Positions 25,813 to 34,998 of a DNA stretch of 64,000 bases are shown in pieces. Source of the DNA: an uncultured Flavobacteriaceae bacterium (GTDB lineage: Bacteria > Bacteroidota > Bacteroidia > Flavobacteriales > Flavobacteriaceae); NCBI GenBank assembly GCA_943789465.1, contig CALSUF010000001.1, forward strand, positions 248,001-312,000. Reading direction: 5' to 3'. Every line of letters starts with the position of its first letter. The stretch's first letter is position 1. The position numbers were made by a program, and so were the translations under genes. The notes beneath the pieces were generated by a model. That model saw nothing but the letters and a program-made list of their open reading frames with translations, made no database searches and was not told where the DNA came from.

Positions 25813-26982
25813 TTATAAAACTTTATCAAGTAACTTTTTTGAGAAATCTTTTTCATAAGTATGAAAAATACTCTTTATTTCTTCCCGTTCCTTAATATAG
25901 TTATCATTATTTTTGAGAATCACTTCATTTAAAAAAAACTCAAGCTTAGCAATACTTGTTATGATATCTCCAGGCATATATTTTTTAGCATCAGAAAAAA
26001 CAAACCCTCTTGAGTTTTTAAACTCTTCATAATCAGAAAAAATAAACCCTATCGGTTTATTCAAAAGCATAAAGTCTATATAAATAGATGAAAAATCTGT
26101 TAATAAAATATCTACGGAATTAAAAACTGAATACAATGCAATTCCTTTATCTAAAAAACTATCATTATCAATAAAAACAAAGTTTGAATATGACTTAAAA
26201 TCTTCAACTTGCAAATAGTCCATGGGGTGTAATTTTACATAACAAATTGATTCCGTTTTTATCAAAATTTGATTTATTTTCGACAAACTTTTAGCACTCA
26301 AAAAATCTATATCAGGATTAGCTTCACCGTCTATTCTAATTTCTCCAATTACCGATTTTCTATAAGTAGGCATCCATAATATAGTTTTTTTATACTTTTT
26401 AGAGCTCCCAAATAAATGATTAATTGAAATTTCACTTTCAACCAAAAAATCATATCTTGTTTGACCTACAATTAACACGCTATCTAAAGGGGTCTTAAAT
26501 GCTTTTGATATAATATTTTGGAAAAAAACTGATGTAGAAATATGATAATCAGAAATTAAAACACCCTTCTTTTTTGGTTCAATTAAATAGCCAATATTTT
26601 TTATTGGCATTCCGTGCCATAGGCTAATTTTTTTTTGAGTAGAAATCAACCCAAACATATTAAATATCCCATGTGTGTGGAAAACAAAATTAGCCGTTAA
26701 GTAATGAAAAAGTCCTAAAAATGAATTTTTTTTAACAATTAATAAGTTATTGTTATTAGTGTAATTCATTGCTAAATTATAATATCTATATTTTAGGTCT
26801 GTATCTTTAACTAACCAAATATTAGAATACTCTTTATAGTTGTTACATATATAAACGAATATAGCAAAACTATTGTCGGAAAAATCAGGGAAACTATGGT
26901 ATACTATTTTCTGTGAGCCAAAAGAAAAAACTCTATATAATTTAACAGCATTCTCTATAAATATTTTTCTAATTTTTCCCAT
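25813..26982 (-). CDS. CDP-glycerol glycerophosphotransferase family protein (TagB/TagF-like)
   Basis: The 389-residue form shows the family motifs in order: KISLWHGMPIKNIGYL, ILWMPTYRKS, CYVKLHPMD and ILLTDFSSIYIDFMLLNKPI. These match the GT-B glycerophosphotransferases that move glycerol phosphate from CDP-glycerol in wall teichoic acid synthesis. The frame extends to an ATG at 27051, but that adds 23 residues and overlaps the GpsA-TagD gene by 50 nt; the ATG at 26982 (MGKIRKIFIENAVKLYRVFS) leaves a 19-nt gap and fits better. The CDP-glycerol maker is the gene directly upstream. Whether it adds one unit (TagB-like) or polymerises (TagF-like) is undetermined. Confidence 0.88.
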   Translation of the reverse strand: MGKIRKIFIENAVKLYRVFSFGSQKIVYHSFPDFSDNSFAIFVYICNNYKEYSNIWLVKDTDLKYRYYNLAMNYTNNNNLLIVKKNSFLGLFHYLTANFVFHTHGIFNMFGLISTQKKISLWHGMPIKNIGYLIEPKKKGVLISDYHISTSVFFQNIISKAFKTPLDSVLIVGQTRYDFLVESEISINHLFGSSKKYKKTILWMPTYRKSVIGEIRIDGEANPDIDFLSAKSLSKINQILIKTESICYVKLHPMDYLQVEDFKSYSNFVFIDNDSFLDKGIALYSVFNSVDILLTDFSSIYIDFMLLNKPIGFIFSDYEEFKNSRGFVFSDAKKYMPGDIITSIAKLEFFLNEVILKNNDNYIKEREEIKSIFHTYEKDFSKKLLDKVL

Positions 26983-27001
26983 AAATAAGATGAACACTTG
27001 A

Positions 27002-28369
27002 CTAAAGATTGTTATGTAAAATTGATTTAAGTTTTGTGGTCGAAATCCCAATTGTTCTAGGTAAATAAATTACCTCACAATATTCTTTCAAATCATCAAA
27101 CTTCCCTTCCCAGTCATCACCCATTACAAAAATATCAATTTCATTGTTTTTAATATCCTGTTCCTTTTGTTCCCATTCGGATTCTGGTATAACTAAATCA
27201 ACATAGTCAACTGCCTCTAAAAATTCTTTTCTTTTTTGATATGAGATTTGACATTTTTTACCCTTTATTTTATTAAATTCATCAGTGGATATACCAACAA
27301 CTAATCTATCCCCAAGCTCTTTTGCTCGTCTAAGAATCTCTAAATGCCCATAATGCAATAAGTCAAAAGTTCCATAAGTCAAAACTGTTTTCATTTTCTT
27401 ATCAATTAAGGAGTCAAAATGAATATCAAAAGATTTCAAATCTCTATTTGAAAAAAAAGATTCTAACTTAGAAAACAAAGGCAATCTTTTTTTTGTTTCG
27501 ACAGGCAACAATTCATTAATAACCTTTATTGTTTTTAAACCTTCTAAAACTACTTTGTTTCGTTTATACTCTGCCTTATAAAACCCTTTTCCAATCAATA
27601 AACCTAAGGTCCTATTTCTACTTAAATCATTAAGTGATGTAATTCCAAAATCGCCAAATCCACAAGATAAAAACAATGAATCTTCTTTTCCTCCTAGTTC
27701 TTTTAATAAAGTTCTAATTTCTGAAAAAGATTTGGTTAAAATCATAAATCGTGTATTAGGAGAATTGTATTTTGCGTCAATAATACCTATTAAGATTGCA
27801 TAAACATTCTTCAATACACTTAACAACTCCACTCCTATTACGTCTGTTGTATAGTCGATATGGATATTTGTACCATAAATAACTTGTTCAATTTTCGTAT
27901 AATGATCTTTTGTTTTAAAACCTAAAGTGAAAATTGAGTGAGCATTATTTATCATCTCAGATGAAAAAGTGGGACCTTTCATTGTAACAACGTTATTAGT
28001 GCTCAATTCTTTTTTTAAATATTCGACTATGGTAACTCCTTTTTTAAAAATTCCCTTAGAAAGATTAACGATCAGCGCTTCTTTTGGAATGAACTCTCGT
28101 ATATTTTCTAAAGCTTTTACAATTTTTTTAGATGGTATGACAATAAATATTACTTCAGCCTTTAATAATTCCTCTTTTTCTGTTGTTGCAGATAAAGATT
28201 TATTTAATTTTTTATTAGGGAAATATCTTTTATTAGTATTGTGTTCATTTATTTCTATTTCCTGTGCATTGTTTCTTATTAATAAAACTACTTTGTTCAT
28301 TGGATTATTGGATAATTGATTCCCAATTGCTGTTCCAAATACGCCTCCACCTAATATAAAAATATTCAT
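27002..28369 (-). CDS. Fused glycerol-3-phosphate dehydrogenase / glycerol-3-phosphate cytidylyltransferase (GpsA-TagD)
   Basis: The 455-residue protein joins two complete enzymes. Residues 1-325 are GpsA-like: NAD(P) motif GGGVFGTAIG, MKGPTFSSEM, the catalytic Lys in LKNVYAI and GFGDFGITSLNDLSRNR. Residues 326-455 are TagD-like: YGTFDLLHYGHLEIL with the HxGH nucleotidylyltransferase motif, ISTDEFN, VMGDDWEGKFD and LPRTIGISTT. It should reduce DHAP to glycerol-3-phosphate and couple that with CTP to give CDP-glycerol. The joint is one continuous frame with no stop. An ATG at 27394 could also allow separate TagD translation. The user enzyme lies 19 nt downstream. Confidence 0.93.
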   Translation of the reverse strand: MNIFILGGGVFGTAIGNQLSNNPMNKVVLLIRNNAQEIEINEHNTNKRYFPNKKLNKSLSATTEKEELLKAEVIFIVIPSKKIVKALENIREFIPKEALIVNLSKGIFKKGVTIVEYLKKELSTNNVVTMKGPTFSSEMINNAHSIFTLGFKTKDHYTKIEQVIYGTNIHIDYTTDVIGVELLSVLKNVYAILIGIIDAKYNSPNTRFMILTKSFSEIRTLLKELGGKEDSLFLSCGFGDFGITSLNDLSRNRTLGLLIGKGFYKAEYKRNKVVLEGLKTIKVINELLPVETKKRLPLFSKLESFFSNRDLKSFDIHFDSLIDKKMKTVLTYGTFDLLHYGHLEILRRAKELGDRLVVGISTDEFNKIKGKKCQISYQKRKEFLEAVDYVDLVIPESEWEQKEQDIKNNEIDIFVMGDDWEGKFDDLKEYCEVIYLPRTIGISTTKLKSILHNNL

Positions 28370-28418
28370 TTGTGTTTTACCTTTTAATAAATTAGCCTAA
28401 TAACAAAAAATAACTCAT

Positions 28419-29465
28419 TTAATTTTTGTTATACCAATTGTATATCTGTACAATCCCCTCTTCTAGCTCAACAGTATGATTCCAACCTAAACTATTCAAT
28501 TTCGAAACATCTGTAAGCTTTCGCATAGTTCCGTCTGGCTTTTCAGTATTAAATACCAAATCACCCTTAAAACCTATGGTTTGTTTTATAATTTCAGCTA
28601 GTTTCTTTATGGAAATGTCTATACCTGTGCCAATATTTATATGTGTATTTCTGATCTCTTGGTCACCTTCATTATAAGTGTCTGAAAAATCTCTGTTTTG
28701 CATTACAAACACACAAGCGTCTGCCATATCTTCGCTCCATAAAAACTCACGTTTTGGTTTTCCTGACCCCCATATTTCAACGGTGTTTTTAGTGATTCCC
28801 AAAGATAGTAAATATTCTTTTGCTTCTTCAATAGATTTAAGATTTAGGTCTTTTAAAACTAAATCATAATTTGATTCACTTAACAACTTTGCTAAATGAA
28901 TTTTTCGAATAAGCGCTGGCAAGACATGAGATGTTTCCAAATCAAAATTATCATTTGGCCCATATAAGTTGGTCGGCATCACGGAAATAAAATTAGTGCC
29001 ATACTGTAAATTATAGCTTTCACACATTTTGATTCCTGCAATCTTAGCAATTGCATAAGGCTCGTTTGTGTACTCTAAGGGATTGGTTAATAGATACTCC
29101 TCTTTCATAGGTTGAGGACATTCCTTAGGATAGATACAGGTGCTTCCTAGGAACATTAATTTTTTAACCCCATGAACATAACTTTGATGAATTACATTGT
29201 TCTGAATCATCATGTTTTCATAAATAAAGGCACCGCGATAGGTATTGTTTGCCTCTATTCCACCCACTTTAGCTGCTGCTAAAAACACATACTCAGGCTG
29301 TTGGTTTTTAAAAAAATCTTGTACCGCTAATTGATCCGTAAGATCCAATTCATTGTGTGTTTTAGTAACAATATTAAAATACCCTTTTGAATTGAGGTTT
29401 TTAATAATTGCACTTCCAACTAATCCGCGATGGCCCGCAACATATATCTTCGCATTTATATCCAT
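28419..29465 (-). CDS. fcl: GDP-L-fucose synthase
   Basis: The 348-residue SDR enzyme makes GDP-L-fucose from the Gmd product by epimerisation and NADPH reduction. Motifs are [10 protein letters not shown] at the N-terminus, [17 protein letters not shown] with the catalytic Ser and Cys region, and [16 protein letters not shown] carrying Tyr-x3-Lys. It is longer than the 321-residue E. coli protein because of an insertion near residues 195-225, a form common in Bacteroidota. It follows gmd by 3 nt. Confidence 0.96.
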   Translation of the reverse strand: MDINAKIYVAGHRGLVGSAIIKNLNSKGYFNIVTKTHNELDLTDQLAVQDFFKNQQPEYVFLAAAKVGGIEANNTYRGAFIYENMMIQNNVIHQSYVHGVKKLMFLGSTCIYPKECPQPMKEEYLLTNPLEYTNEPYAIAKIAGIKMCESYNLQYGTNFISVMPTNLYGPNDNFDLETSHVLPALIRKIHLAKLLSESNYDLVLKDLNLKSIEEAKEYLLSLGITKNTVEIWGSGKPKREFLWSEDMADACVFVMQNRDFSDTYNEGDQEIRNTHINIGTGIDISIKKLAEIIKQTIGFKGDLVFNTEKPDGTMRKLTDVSKLNSLGWNHTVELEEGIVQIYNWYNKN

Positions 29466-29468
29466 AAA

Positions 29469-30590
29469 TTATTCGAAATAATTTTTGACTGCATAGCCGC
29501 CGTCCTTTAAATATTGTTGTTTTTGCATCAGATTCAGGTCGCTAGTCATCATATCTTCTACTAAATATTTCAAATCATATTTAGGAACCCATCCTAATTT
29601 TTCTTTCGCTTTGGTGGCGTCACCTATTAATAAATCAACTTCCGTTGGTCTAAAATATTTAGGATCTACAGACACTACTTCTTTGCCGATTTCTATTGAA
29701 AACCTATCGTTTTTAGAAGATTTTACATACCCTTTTTCATCGACTCCTTCGCCTTTAAACTCTAACTCAACTCCTATGTGGCTAAAACACATTTTAATAA
29801 AATCTCTAACGCTTGTTGTTTTTCCTGTGGCAATCACCCAGTCTTCCGCTTCATCAGCTTGTAGTATCATCCACATCATTCGGACATAATCTTTAGCATG
29901 GCCCCAATCTCTTTGAGCATCTAAATTCCCTAAATACATTTTGTCCTGAAGTCCCAAAGCTATTTTTGATGTAGCTCTGGTAATTTTTCGAGTGACAAAG
30001 GTTTCTCCCCTTACTGGAGATTCATGGTTAAATAAAATCCCATTACAAGCATAAATACCATAGGCTTCTCTGTAGTTAACAGATATCCAGTAGGCGTACA
30101 TTTTTGCAACCGCATATGGGCTTCTCGGATAGAATGGAGTTGTTTCTGTTTGTGGAACTTCCTGAACCTTTCCATATAATTCTGAGGTAGAAGCTTGATA
30201 GATTCTTGTCTTTTTTTCGAGTCCTAAAAACCTGATGGCTTCCAATAACCTTAACGTTCCGATTCCATCTGCATTTGCCGTATACTCGGGCATTTCAAAA
30301 GAAACTTGAACATGGCTCATCGCTGCAAGGTTATAAATCTCGTCGGGCTGTACCTCTTTAATGATTCTAGTAAGATTTGTACTATCAGTTAAATCGCCAT
30401 AATGAAGAAAGAAATTTCTGTCTTCAACATGCGGGTCCTGATAAAGATGGTCAATTCTTGCAGTATTGAACAAAGAGGCGCGGCGTTTTAGCCCGTGTAC
30501 CTCATATCCTTTTTTTAAAAGAAACTCGCTTAAATACGCGCCATCTTGCCCTGTGATACCTGTTATAAGTGCTACTTTTTTTTCTGCCAT
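29469..30590 (-). CDS. gmd: GDP-mannose 4,6-dehydratase
   Basis: The 373-residue SDR enzyme converts GDP-D-mannose to GDP-4-keto-6-deoxymannose. Visible features are [58 protein letters not shown], the Tyr-x3-Lys in [12 protein letters not shown] and the substrate segment [18 protein letters not shown]. Length is normal. Paired with fcl it supplies GDP-L-fucose to the repeat unit. GDP-mannose genes (manA, manB, manC) are not in the window. Confidence 0.97.
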   Translation of the reverse strand: MAEKKVALITGITGQDGAYLSEFLLKKGYEVHGLKRRASLFNTARIDHLYQDPHVEDRNFFLHYGDLTDSTNLTRIIKEVQPDEIYNLAAMSHVQVSFEMPEYTANADGIGTLRLLEAIRFLGLEKKTRIYQASTSELYGKVQEVPQTETTPFYPRSPYAVAKMYAYWISVNYREAYGIYACNGILFNHESPVRGETFVTRKITRATSKIALGLQDKMYLGNLDAQRDWGHAKDYVRMMWMILQADEAEDWVIATGKTTSVRDFIKMCFSHIGVELEFKGEGVDEKGYVKSSKNDRFSIEIGKEVVSVDPKYFRPTEVDLLIGDATKAKEKLGWVPKYDLKYLVEDMMTSDLNLMQKQQYLKDGGYAVKNYFE

Positions 30591-30593
30591 GTT

Positions 30594-31451
30594 TTATAAA
30601 TTATAAATTGCTTTTTTTAAACTTACTCCCCACTTTGGAGGCTGTATATTAAATACTTGGTTAATTTTCTTTGTGCCCAAAACAGAATATTTTGGACGTC
30701 TTGCTGCAACGGGACAATCTTTAGATAAAATGGGGGTTAAACCTATCGATAAGTTATGTGTTTCAAAAATTGCTTTTGCAAATCCATACCAGCTAGTTTG
30801 TCCTTCATTGCTGTAATGGTACAGACCAAAATTAGTGTTTTTAGAACTGATGATTTTTAATATAACGTCTGCTAAATCTCCTGCATAGGTTGGTGTTCCT
30901 ATTTGATCCGATACCACACTAATTTCATCACGTGTTTCGGCAAGTCGAAGCATCGTTTTCATAAAATTAGTACCATGTTCAGAATATAGCCAAGATGTTC
31001 TTATAATAAAATGTTTTTTTAATGTTTTTTGTATTTCAACTTCACCTTTCAATTTAGAGGCCCCATACACACTTATTGGATTGGGAATATCTGTTTCAAT
31101 GTAAGGTTCTGTCTTGTCACCATCAAACACAAAATCAGTGGAAACATGAATTAAAACAGTGCCATGTGCGTCACAAACAAGTGCTAAGTTTTTAGCCCCC
31201 TGTGCGTTTATTTCAAACGCTTTTTCGGCAATATCTGTTTCTGCCTTATCAACTGCTGTATAAGCTGCACAATTGATGCAATAATCTATTTTTTGATTCG
31301 TTTTAAAAAATTTATCTACTTGTTTGAGATTACAAATATCTAGCTCTTGATAGTCCGTACAAATAAAATGTAATCCCCTCTGCTCCTTTGCAAGGTCTTT
31401 AATACAGCTTGCCAATTGCCCGTTACTTCCAGTTACCAATACATTGATCAT
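30594..31451 (-). CDS. rfbD: dTDP-4-dehydrorhamnose reductase
   Basis: The 285-residue SDR enzyme performs the final reduction to dTDP-L-rhamnose. Motifs are VLVTGSNGQLASCIKDL, YCINCAAYTAVDKAETD, HVSTDFVFDG and the catalytic YGASKLKGEVE. RPKYSVLGTKK near the C-terminus is typical for the family. Its ATG overlaps the rfbC stop by 4 nt (ATGA), indicating tight coupling. Confidence 0.96.
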   Translation of the reverse strand: MINVLVTGSNGQLASCIKDLAKEQRGLHFICTDYQELDICNLKQVDKFFKTNQKIDYCINCAAYTAVDKAETDIAEKAFEINAQGAKNLALVCDAHGTVLIHVSTDFVFDGDKTEPYIETDIPNPISVYGASKLKGEVEIQKTLKKHFIIRTSWLYSEHGTNFMKTMLRLAETRDEISVVSDQIGTPTYAGDLADVILKIISSKNTNFGLYHYSNEGQTSWYGFAKAIFETHNLSIGLTPILSKDCPVAARRPKYSVLGTKKINQVFNIQPPKWGVSLKKAIYNL

Positions 31452-31993
31452 AGGTCTATGTTTGAAAGTGTTGGTAATACTAGGTCTTTTTCAGAAACAA
31501 TAAATTCTTTAGCAGCTAAGCGCCAGTCGATTCCTAGTGAGGGATCGTCGTAGCGTAGTCCTTTTTCTGAAGCCTTGTCATAAAAATTATCACATTTATA
31601 AGAAAATATAGCCGTTTCACTAAGCACTATAAACCCATGTGCAAATCCTCGTGGTACAAAAAGCTGTCTTTTGTTGTCTTCGGACAACTCAATTGAAAAA
31701 TGCATAGAAAATGTAGAAGACTCTTTTCTCATGTCAACGACCACATCTAAAACCGTTCCTTTTACAACGCGTACCAATTTGGCCTGTGCATAGTCTCCAG
31801 TCTGAAAATGCAACCCTCTTAAGACCCCTTTTGAAGAAAACGACTCATTATCTTGAACAAATTTGATTTCCTGACCAATTAATTCGCTGAACTTATTTTG
31901 ATTGAAACTCTCAAAAAAATAGCCTCTAGGATCTTTAAAGACAGTGGGCTCTATAACAAAACACCCTTTAAGTTTCGTTTCTGTGGCTATCAT
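31448..31993 (-). CDS. rfbC: dTDP-4-dehydrorhamnose 3,5-epimerase
   Basis: The 181-residue cupin-type enzyme epimerises C3 and C5 of dTDP-4-keto-6-deoxyglucose. Signatures are DPRGYFFESFNQNKF, QDNESFSSKGVLRGLHFQ (catalytic His), KLVRVVKGTVLDVVVDMR and FVPRGFAHGFIVLSE. Its ATG overlaps the ancestral rfbA stop codon in a TAATG arrangement. The present early rfbA stop lies 117 nt upstream, so any translational coupling from rfbA is broken. Confidence 0.96.
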   Translation of the reverse strand: MIATETKLKGCFVIEPTVFKDPRGYFFESFNQNKFSELIGQEIKFVQDNESFSSKGVLRGLHFQTGDYAQAKLVRVVKGTVLDVVVDMRKESSTFSMHFSIELSEDNKRQLFVPRGFAHGFIVLSETAIFSYKCDNFYDKASEKGLRYDDPSLGIDWRLAAKEFIVSEKDLVLPTLSNIDL

Positions 31994-32109
31994 TACTTTT
32001 TATTCAAAAATTCCATTAAATTTGTACTGTAACCGCTTTTTAACAGAGGGTTCTGCCAATCTTTTGAATTGCTGCCTCATCTATATATCCCATCTCGTAT
32101 GCGACACCT
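31993..32109 (-). pseudogene. Displaced C-terminal tail of rfbA
   Basis: Between the early rfbA stop and rfbC the minus strand still encodes the missing RfbA C-terminus in two other frames. The middle frame reads [15 protein letters not shown] and onward, and the last frame reads LLKSGYSTNLMEFLNKK then TAA. Dropping one A from the AAAA run (complement of 32124-32127) and adding one base near 32046-32054 restores a single frame. The interval 31993..32862 is exactly 290 codons, the normal RfbA length. Confidence 0.85.
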
Positions 32110-32862
32110 TCAATAGCGCCTACTTTTAGAGCCTTGGCGCTGCTCAATGACCTCCACAAATTGAGAGGCCTGCATTAACGATTGAAACGTTCCGGTATCT
32201 AACCAAGCGGTTCCTCTATCTAAAATACTGACGCTGAGCTTACCTTGTTTGAGGTATTCCTTATTAATGTCTGTTATTTCTAATTCGTCCCTGTGACTGG
32301 GTTTAATATTTTTTGCAATATCAACGACCGTATTATCATAAAAATAAATCCCGGGAACGGCGTAATTAGATTTAGGAAGTTCTGGTTTCTCTTCAATAGA
32401 AATCGCTTTGCCGTCTTGGTCAAACTCAACAACACCATAGCGTTCTGGATCATTAACTCGATACGCATAAATAATTCCACCATTTGGGTTATTATTCGTC
32501 TGTAAAAGTTTTTCTAAACCTGTACCATAAAAAATATTATCCCCTAAAATAAGAGCCACTTTATCATCTCCAATAAAGTCTTCTCCAATTAAAAAGGCCT
32601 CTGCCAATCCATTCGGATGTTCTTGAACGGCATATTCAAATGTGCAACCGTACTTTTTACCGTCTCCCAATAAGTCTTTAAACAAGGGTAGGTCTTTAGG
32701 TGTTGAAATGATTAAAACTTCGTTAATCCCCGCATACATCAATGTAGATAGCGGATAATAGATCATCGGCTTATCGTAAATAGGCATCAATTGCTTACTT
32801 ACAGATAATGTTAAGGGATGGAGTCGTGTTCCAGAGCCTCCAGCAAGAATAATTCCTTTCAT
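32110..32862 (-). CDS. rfbA: Glucose-1-phosphate thymidylyltransferase, C-terminus lost by frameshift
   Basis: The 250-residue open frame carries the whole nucleotidyltransferase core: [50 protein letters not shown] and [15 protein letters not shown]. It forms dTDP-glucose from dTTP and glucose-1-phosphate. The family is about 290 residues; here the frame departs after VIEQRQG and stops within a few codons (SKSRRY). The lost part normally forms the C-terminal helices at the dimer and allosteric interface. Activity may be reduced, or the indels may be sequencing errors in homopolymers. Confidence 0.9.
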   Translation of the reverse strand: MKGIILAGGSGTRLHPLTLSVSKQLMPIYDKPMIYYPLSTLMYAGINEVLIISTPKDLPLFKDLLGDGKKYGCTFEYAVQEHPNGLAEAFLIGEDFIGDDKVALILGDNIFYGTGLEKLLQTNNNPNGGIIYAYRVNDPERYGVVEFDQDGKAISIEEKPELPKSNYAVPGIYFYDNTVVDIAKNIKPSHRDELEITDINKEYLKQGKLSVSILDRGTAWLDTGTFQSLMQASQFVEVIEQRQGSKSRRY

Positions 32863-32868
32863 CTATCG

Positions 32869-33912
32869 TTAATTATATTGTTTACTGTAATAAGACTGAT
32901 AGGCTCCAGAAGTAACATTCTTAAGCCAAGCATCGTTTTCTAAATACCAATCAATAGAAATCGCTAAGCCTTCTTCAAAAGTTACTGAGGGTTCCCAGCC
33001 TAATTCATTATTTATTTTTGAGGCGTCAATCGCATAACGCAAATCGTGACCTGGACGGTCTTTAACAAACGTAATGAGCTGCTCTGAATCGCCTTGTGGA
33101 CGACCAAGTTTCACGTCCATTTGATGACATAACTCTTTTACTAAATCGATGTTTTTCCACTCGTTAAAACCGCCAATATTATAGGTTTCTCTGTTTTTTC
33201 CTTTGTGAAACACCAAGTCAATAGCTTCTGCATGATCTTTTACATACAACCAATCTCTTGTGTATTCTCCATCTCCATAAACTGGAAGAGGTTCTCTATT
33301 TATAATATTATTAATAAATAACGGAATTAGTTTTTCTGGAAATTGATTCTGCCCATAGTTATTCGAACAGTTTGTAATTATATACGGCATGTCATAGGTT
33401 TCTCCGTAGGACCTCACAATGTGGTCAGAACTTGCTTTTGAAGCCGAATAGGGTGAGTTTGGATCATATGGAGTCGTCTCTGTAAACAATCCTGTTTGAC
33501 CTAATGTTCCGTAAACCTCATCCGTACTTACATGATAAAACAATTTATCTTGAAAGTTATCTTTCCACATATTTTTAAAAGCATTTAACAAAATCGTAGT
33601 GCCTAATATATTAGTTTTAATAAACGCTAAAGGGTCTTTTATAGACCTATCTACATGAGATTCTGCCGCTAAGTGAATAACGCTGTCAAACTGGTGTTGT
33701 TCAAACAGATTATTGATAAAACCTTCATCGGTAATATCCCCTTTAATAAATGTATAGTTTGGCTTTGATTCAATCTCTTTTAGGTTCTCTAAATTACCTG
33801 CATAGGTGAGTGCGTCTAAATTAAAAAAAAGATGCTGTGGATATTTCTCTACAAATAAGCTTAAAACATGAGACCCTATAAAACCAGCGCCGCCCGTTAT
33901 TAAAATTCTCAT
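32869..33912 (-). CDS. rfbB: dTDP-glucose 4,6-dehydratase
   Basis: The 347-residue SDR enzyme makes dTDP-4-keto-6-deoxyglucose. The N-terminal ILITGGAGFIGSHVLSLFVE binds NAD; FYHVSTDEVYGTLG carries the catalytic Thr-Asp-Glu; YSASKASSDHIVRSYG carries Tyr-x3-Lys; NCSNNYGQNQFPEKLIPLFI follows. It starts with a 4-nt ATGA overlap with the Wzz-like gene and lies 6 nt before rfbA. Confidence 0.97.
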   Translation of the reverse strand: MRILITGGAGFIGSHVLSLFVEKYPQHLFFNLDALTYAGNLENLKEIESKPNYTFIKGDITDEGFINNLFEQHQFDSVIHLAAESHVDRSIKDPLAFIKTNILGTTILLNAFKNMWKDNFQDKLFYHVSTDEVYGTLGQTGLFTETTPYDPNSPYSASKASSDHIVRSYGETYDMPYIITNCSNNYGQNQFPEKLIPLFINNIINREPLPVYGDGEYTRDWLYVKDHAEAIDLVFHKGKNRETYNIGGFNEWKNIDLVKELCHQMDVKLGRPQGDSEQLITFVKDRPGHDLRYAIDASKINNELGWEPSVTFEEGLAISIDWYLENDAWLKNVTSGAYQSYYSKQYN

Positions 33913-34991
33913 ACACTCTTTTTATACTGTTCTATAAACTTTAAAAACTCTATCCCTAATAAAACCATAAATGCTAATAAAATTAACCCGAGTCCATAGA
34001 ATAATTCGAAACTCAATTCACGACCAAAAACTATTTTTGAATTGCTTGCAAACCCTGAGTCTTGCTTGTTAGAGATCATTTCGATAATGTATTGCTTGTC
34101 TAACAACATTCTTTCTATCCGTACCAGTTGACTTCTCAAGTCTAAATCATTCTGATATAATTCGTACTCCTTGGTTTTCTCGGTTTCGCTAGAGCCTTCA
34201 AAAGTAATTCCGATTTCAGAAGTTTTGGAAGTTTGATCTTCATTTAAGCCTTGTTCTAAAACTCGCTTATAGGTGTCTTGAAGAGATTGCGACTTAGATA
34301 ATGCAAGCTCTAATGCTTCTTTTGTTTGAGTGAGTTCTGTGATGTCTTTTTTCTGCTCATTCAGAAAAAATGAATTTTCATTTATAGATTTGACAATGTT
34401 TTCAAAAACAGATTTAAAACTATTACGTTCTGTAGATGAAATGCTAATTTGCTGATATTTGTGGGTGTAATTCTCGTTGTTCTCTAAAAAATCTTCATAC
34501 TCAATTTTTGTGGCTGCCAAGGAATCTAGTTGCTTTATATACTTATTAAACGCAACAAGCTTATTGTTGTCACTAATCACAGGGCTGACACCAAAAGTTA
34601 AAATAGACTTTGTTTTTTCTGTATCTAAATTTAAGACCGATCCGAGTGTCTCATAATCTTTTTGCCTTAATAAGTCGTTGTAATAACCTACAGAACTATA
34701 GAGGTTCTCTCCTGTTGGATAGTTTTGTACCACTGTTACTGAAGATTCATATTTAGGAGCTGATGTTTTATTTTTAAACACTCCAATTATGACCCCAAAA
34801 ATGCCTGCTATTAGGAGAATAATAATTCGTCTTTTAATAAAAAAAACAATCCATACAAACATTAAAAACAAGTTCTTAAAAATGTTTCGAATAAAATTAA
34901 AAAGCCGATCAAAAGCATTTCCAATAAGTTTAAAAAGTTGTCCTAAATCAACTTCATCAGAGTTGTTGGGGGTGTTTGAGTTTGTGCTCAT
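33909..34991 (-). CDS. Wzz-like polysaccharide chain-length co-polymerase
   Basis: The 360-residue protein has transmembrane segments near the N-terminus (about residues 55-75, RRIIILLIAGIFGVIIGVF) and C-terminus (about 330-350). A long, largely helical coiled-coil periplasmic region lies between. This is the topology of Wzz/PCP proteins that set glycan length. No kinase domain follows, so it is PCP1-like, not a Wzc. It is the first gene of the minus-strand polysaccharide set, 7 nt after DUF6909. Sequence motifs are weak; the call rests on topology and place. Confidence 0.75.
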   Translation of the reverse strand: MSTNSNTPNNSDEVDLGQLFKLIGNAFDRLFNFIRNIFKNLFLMFVWIVFFIKRRIIILLIAGIFGVIIGVFKNKTSAPKYESSVTVVQNYPTGENLYSSVGYYNDLLRQKDYETLGSVLNLDTEKTKSILTFGVSPVISDNNKLVAFNKYIKQLDSLAATKIEYEDFLENNENYTHKYQQISISSTERNSFKSVFENIVKSINENSFFLNEQKKDITELTQTKEALELALSKSQSLQDTYKRVLEQGLNEDQTSKTSEIGITFEGSSETEKTKEYELYQNDLDLRSQLVRIERMLLDKQYIIEMISNKQDSGFASNSKIVFGRELSFELFYGLGLILLAFMVLLGIEFLKFIEQYKKSV

Positions 34992-34998
34992 AAATTAA

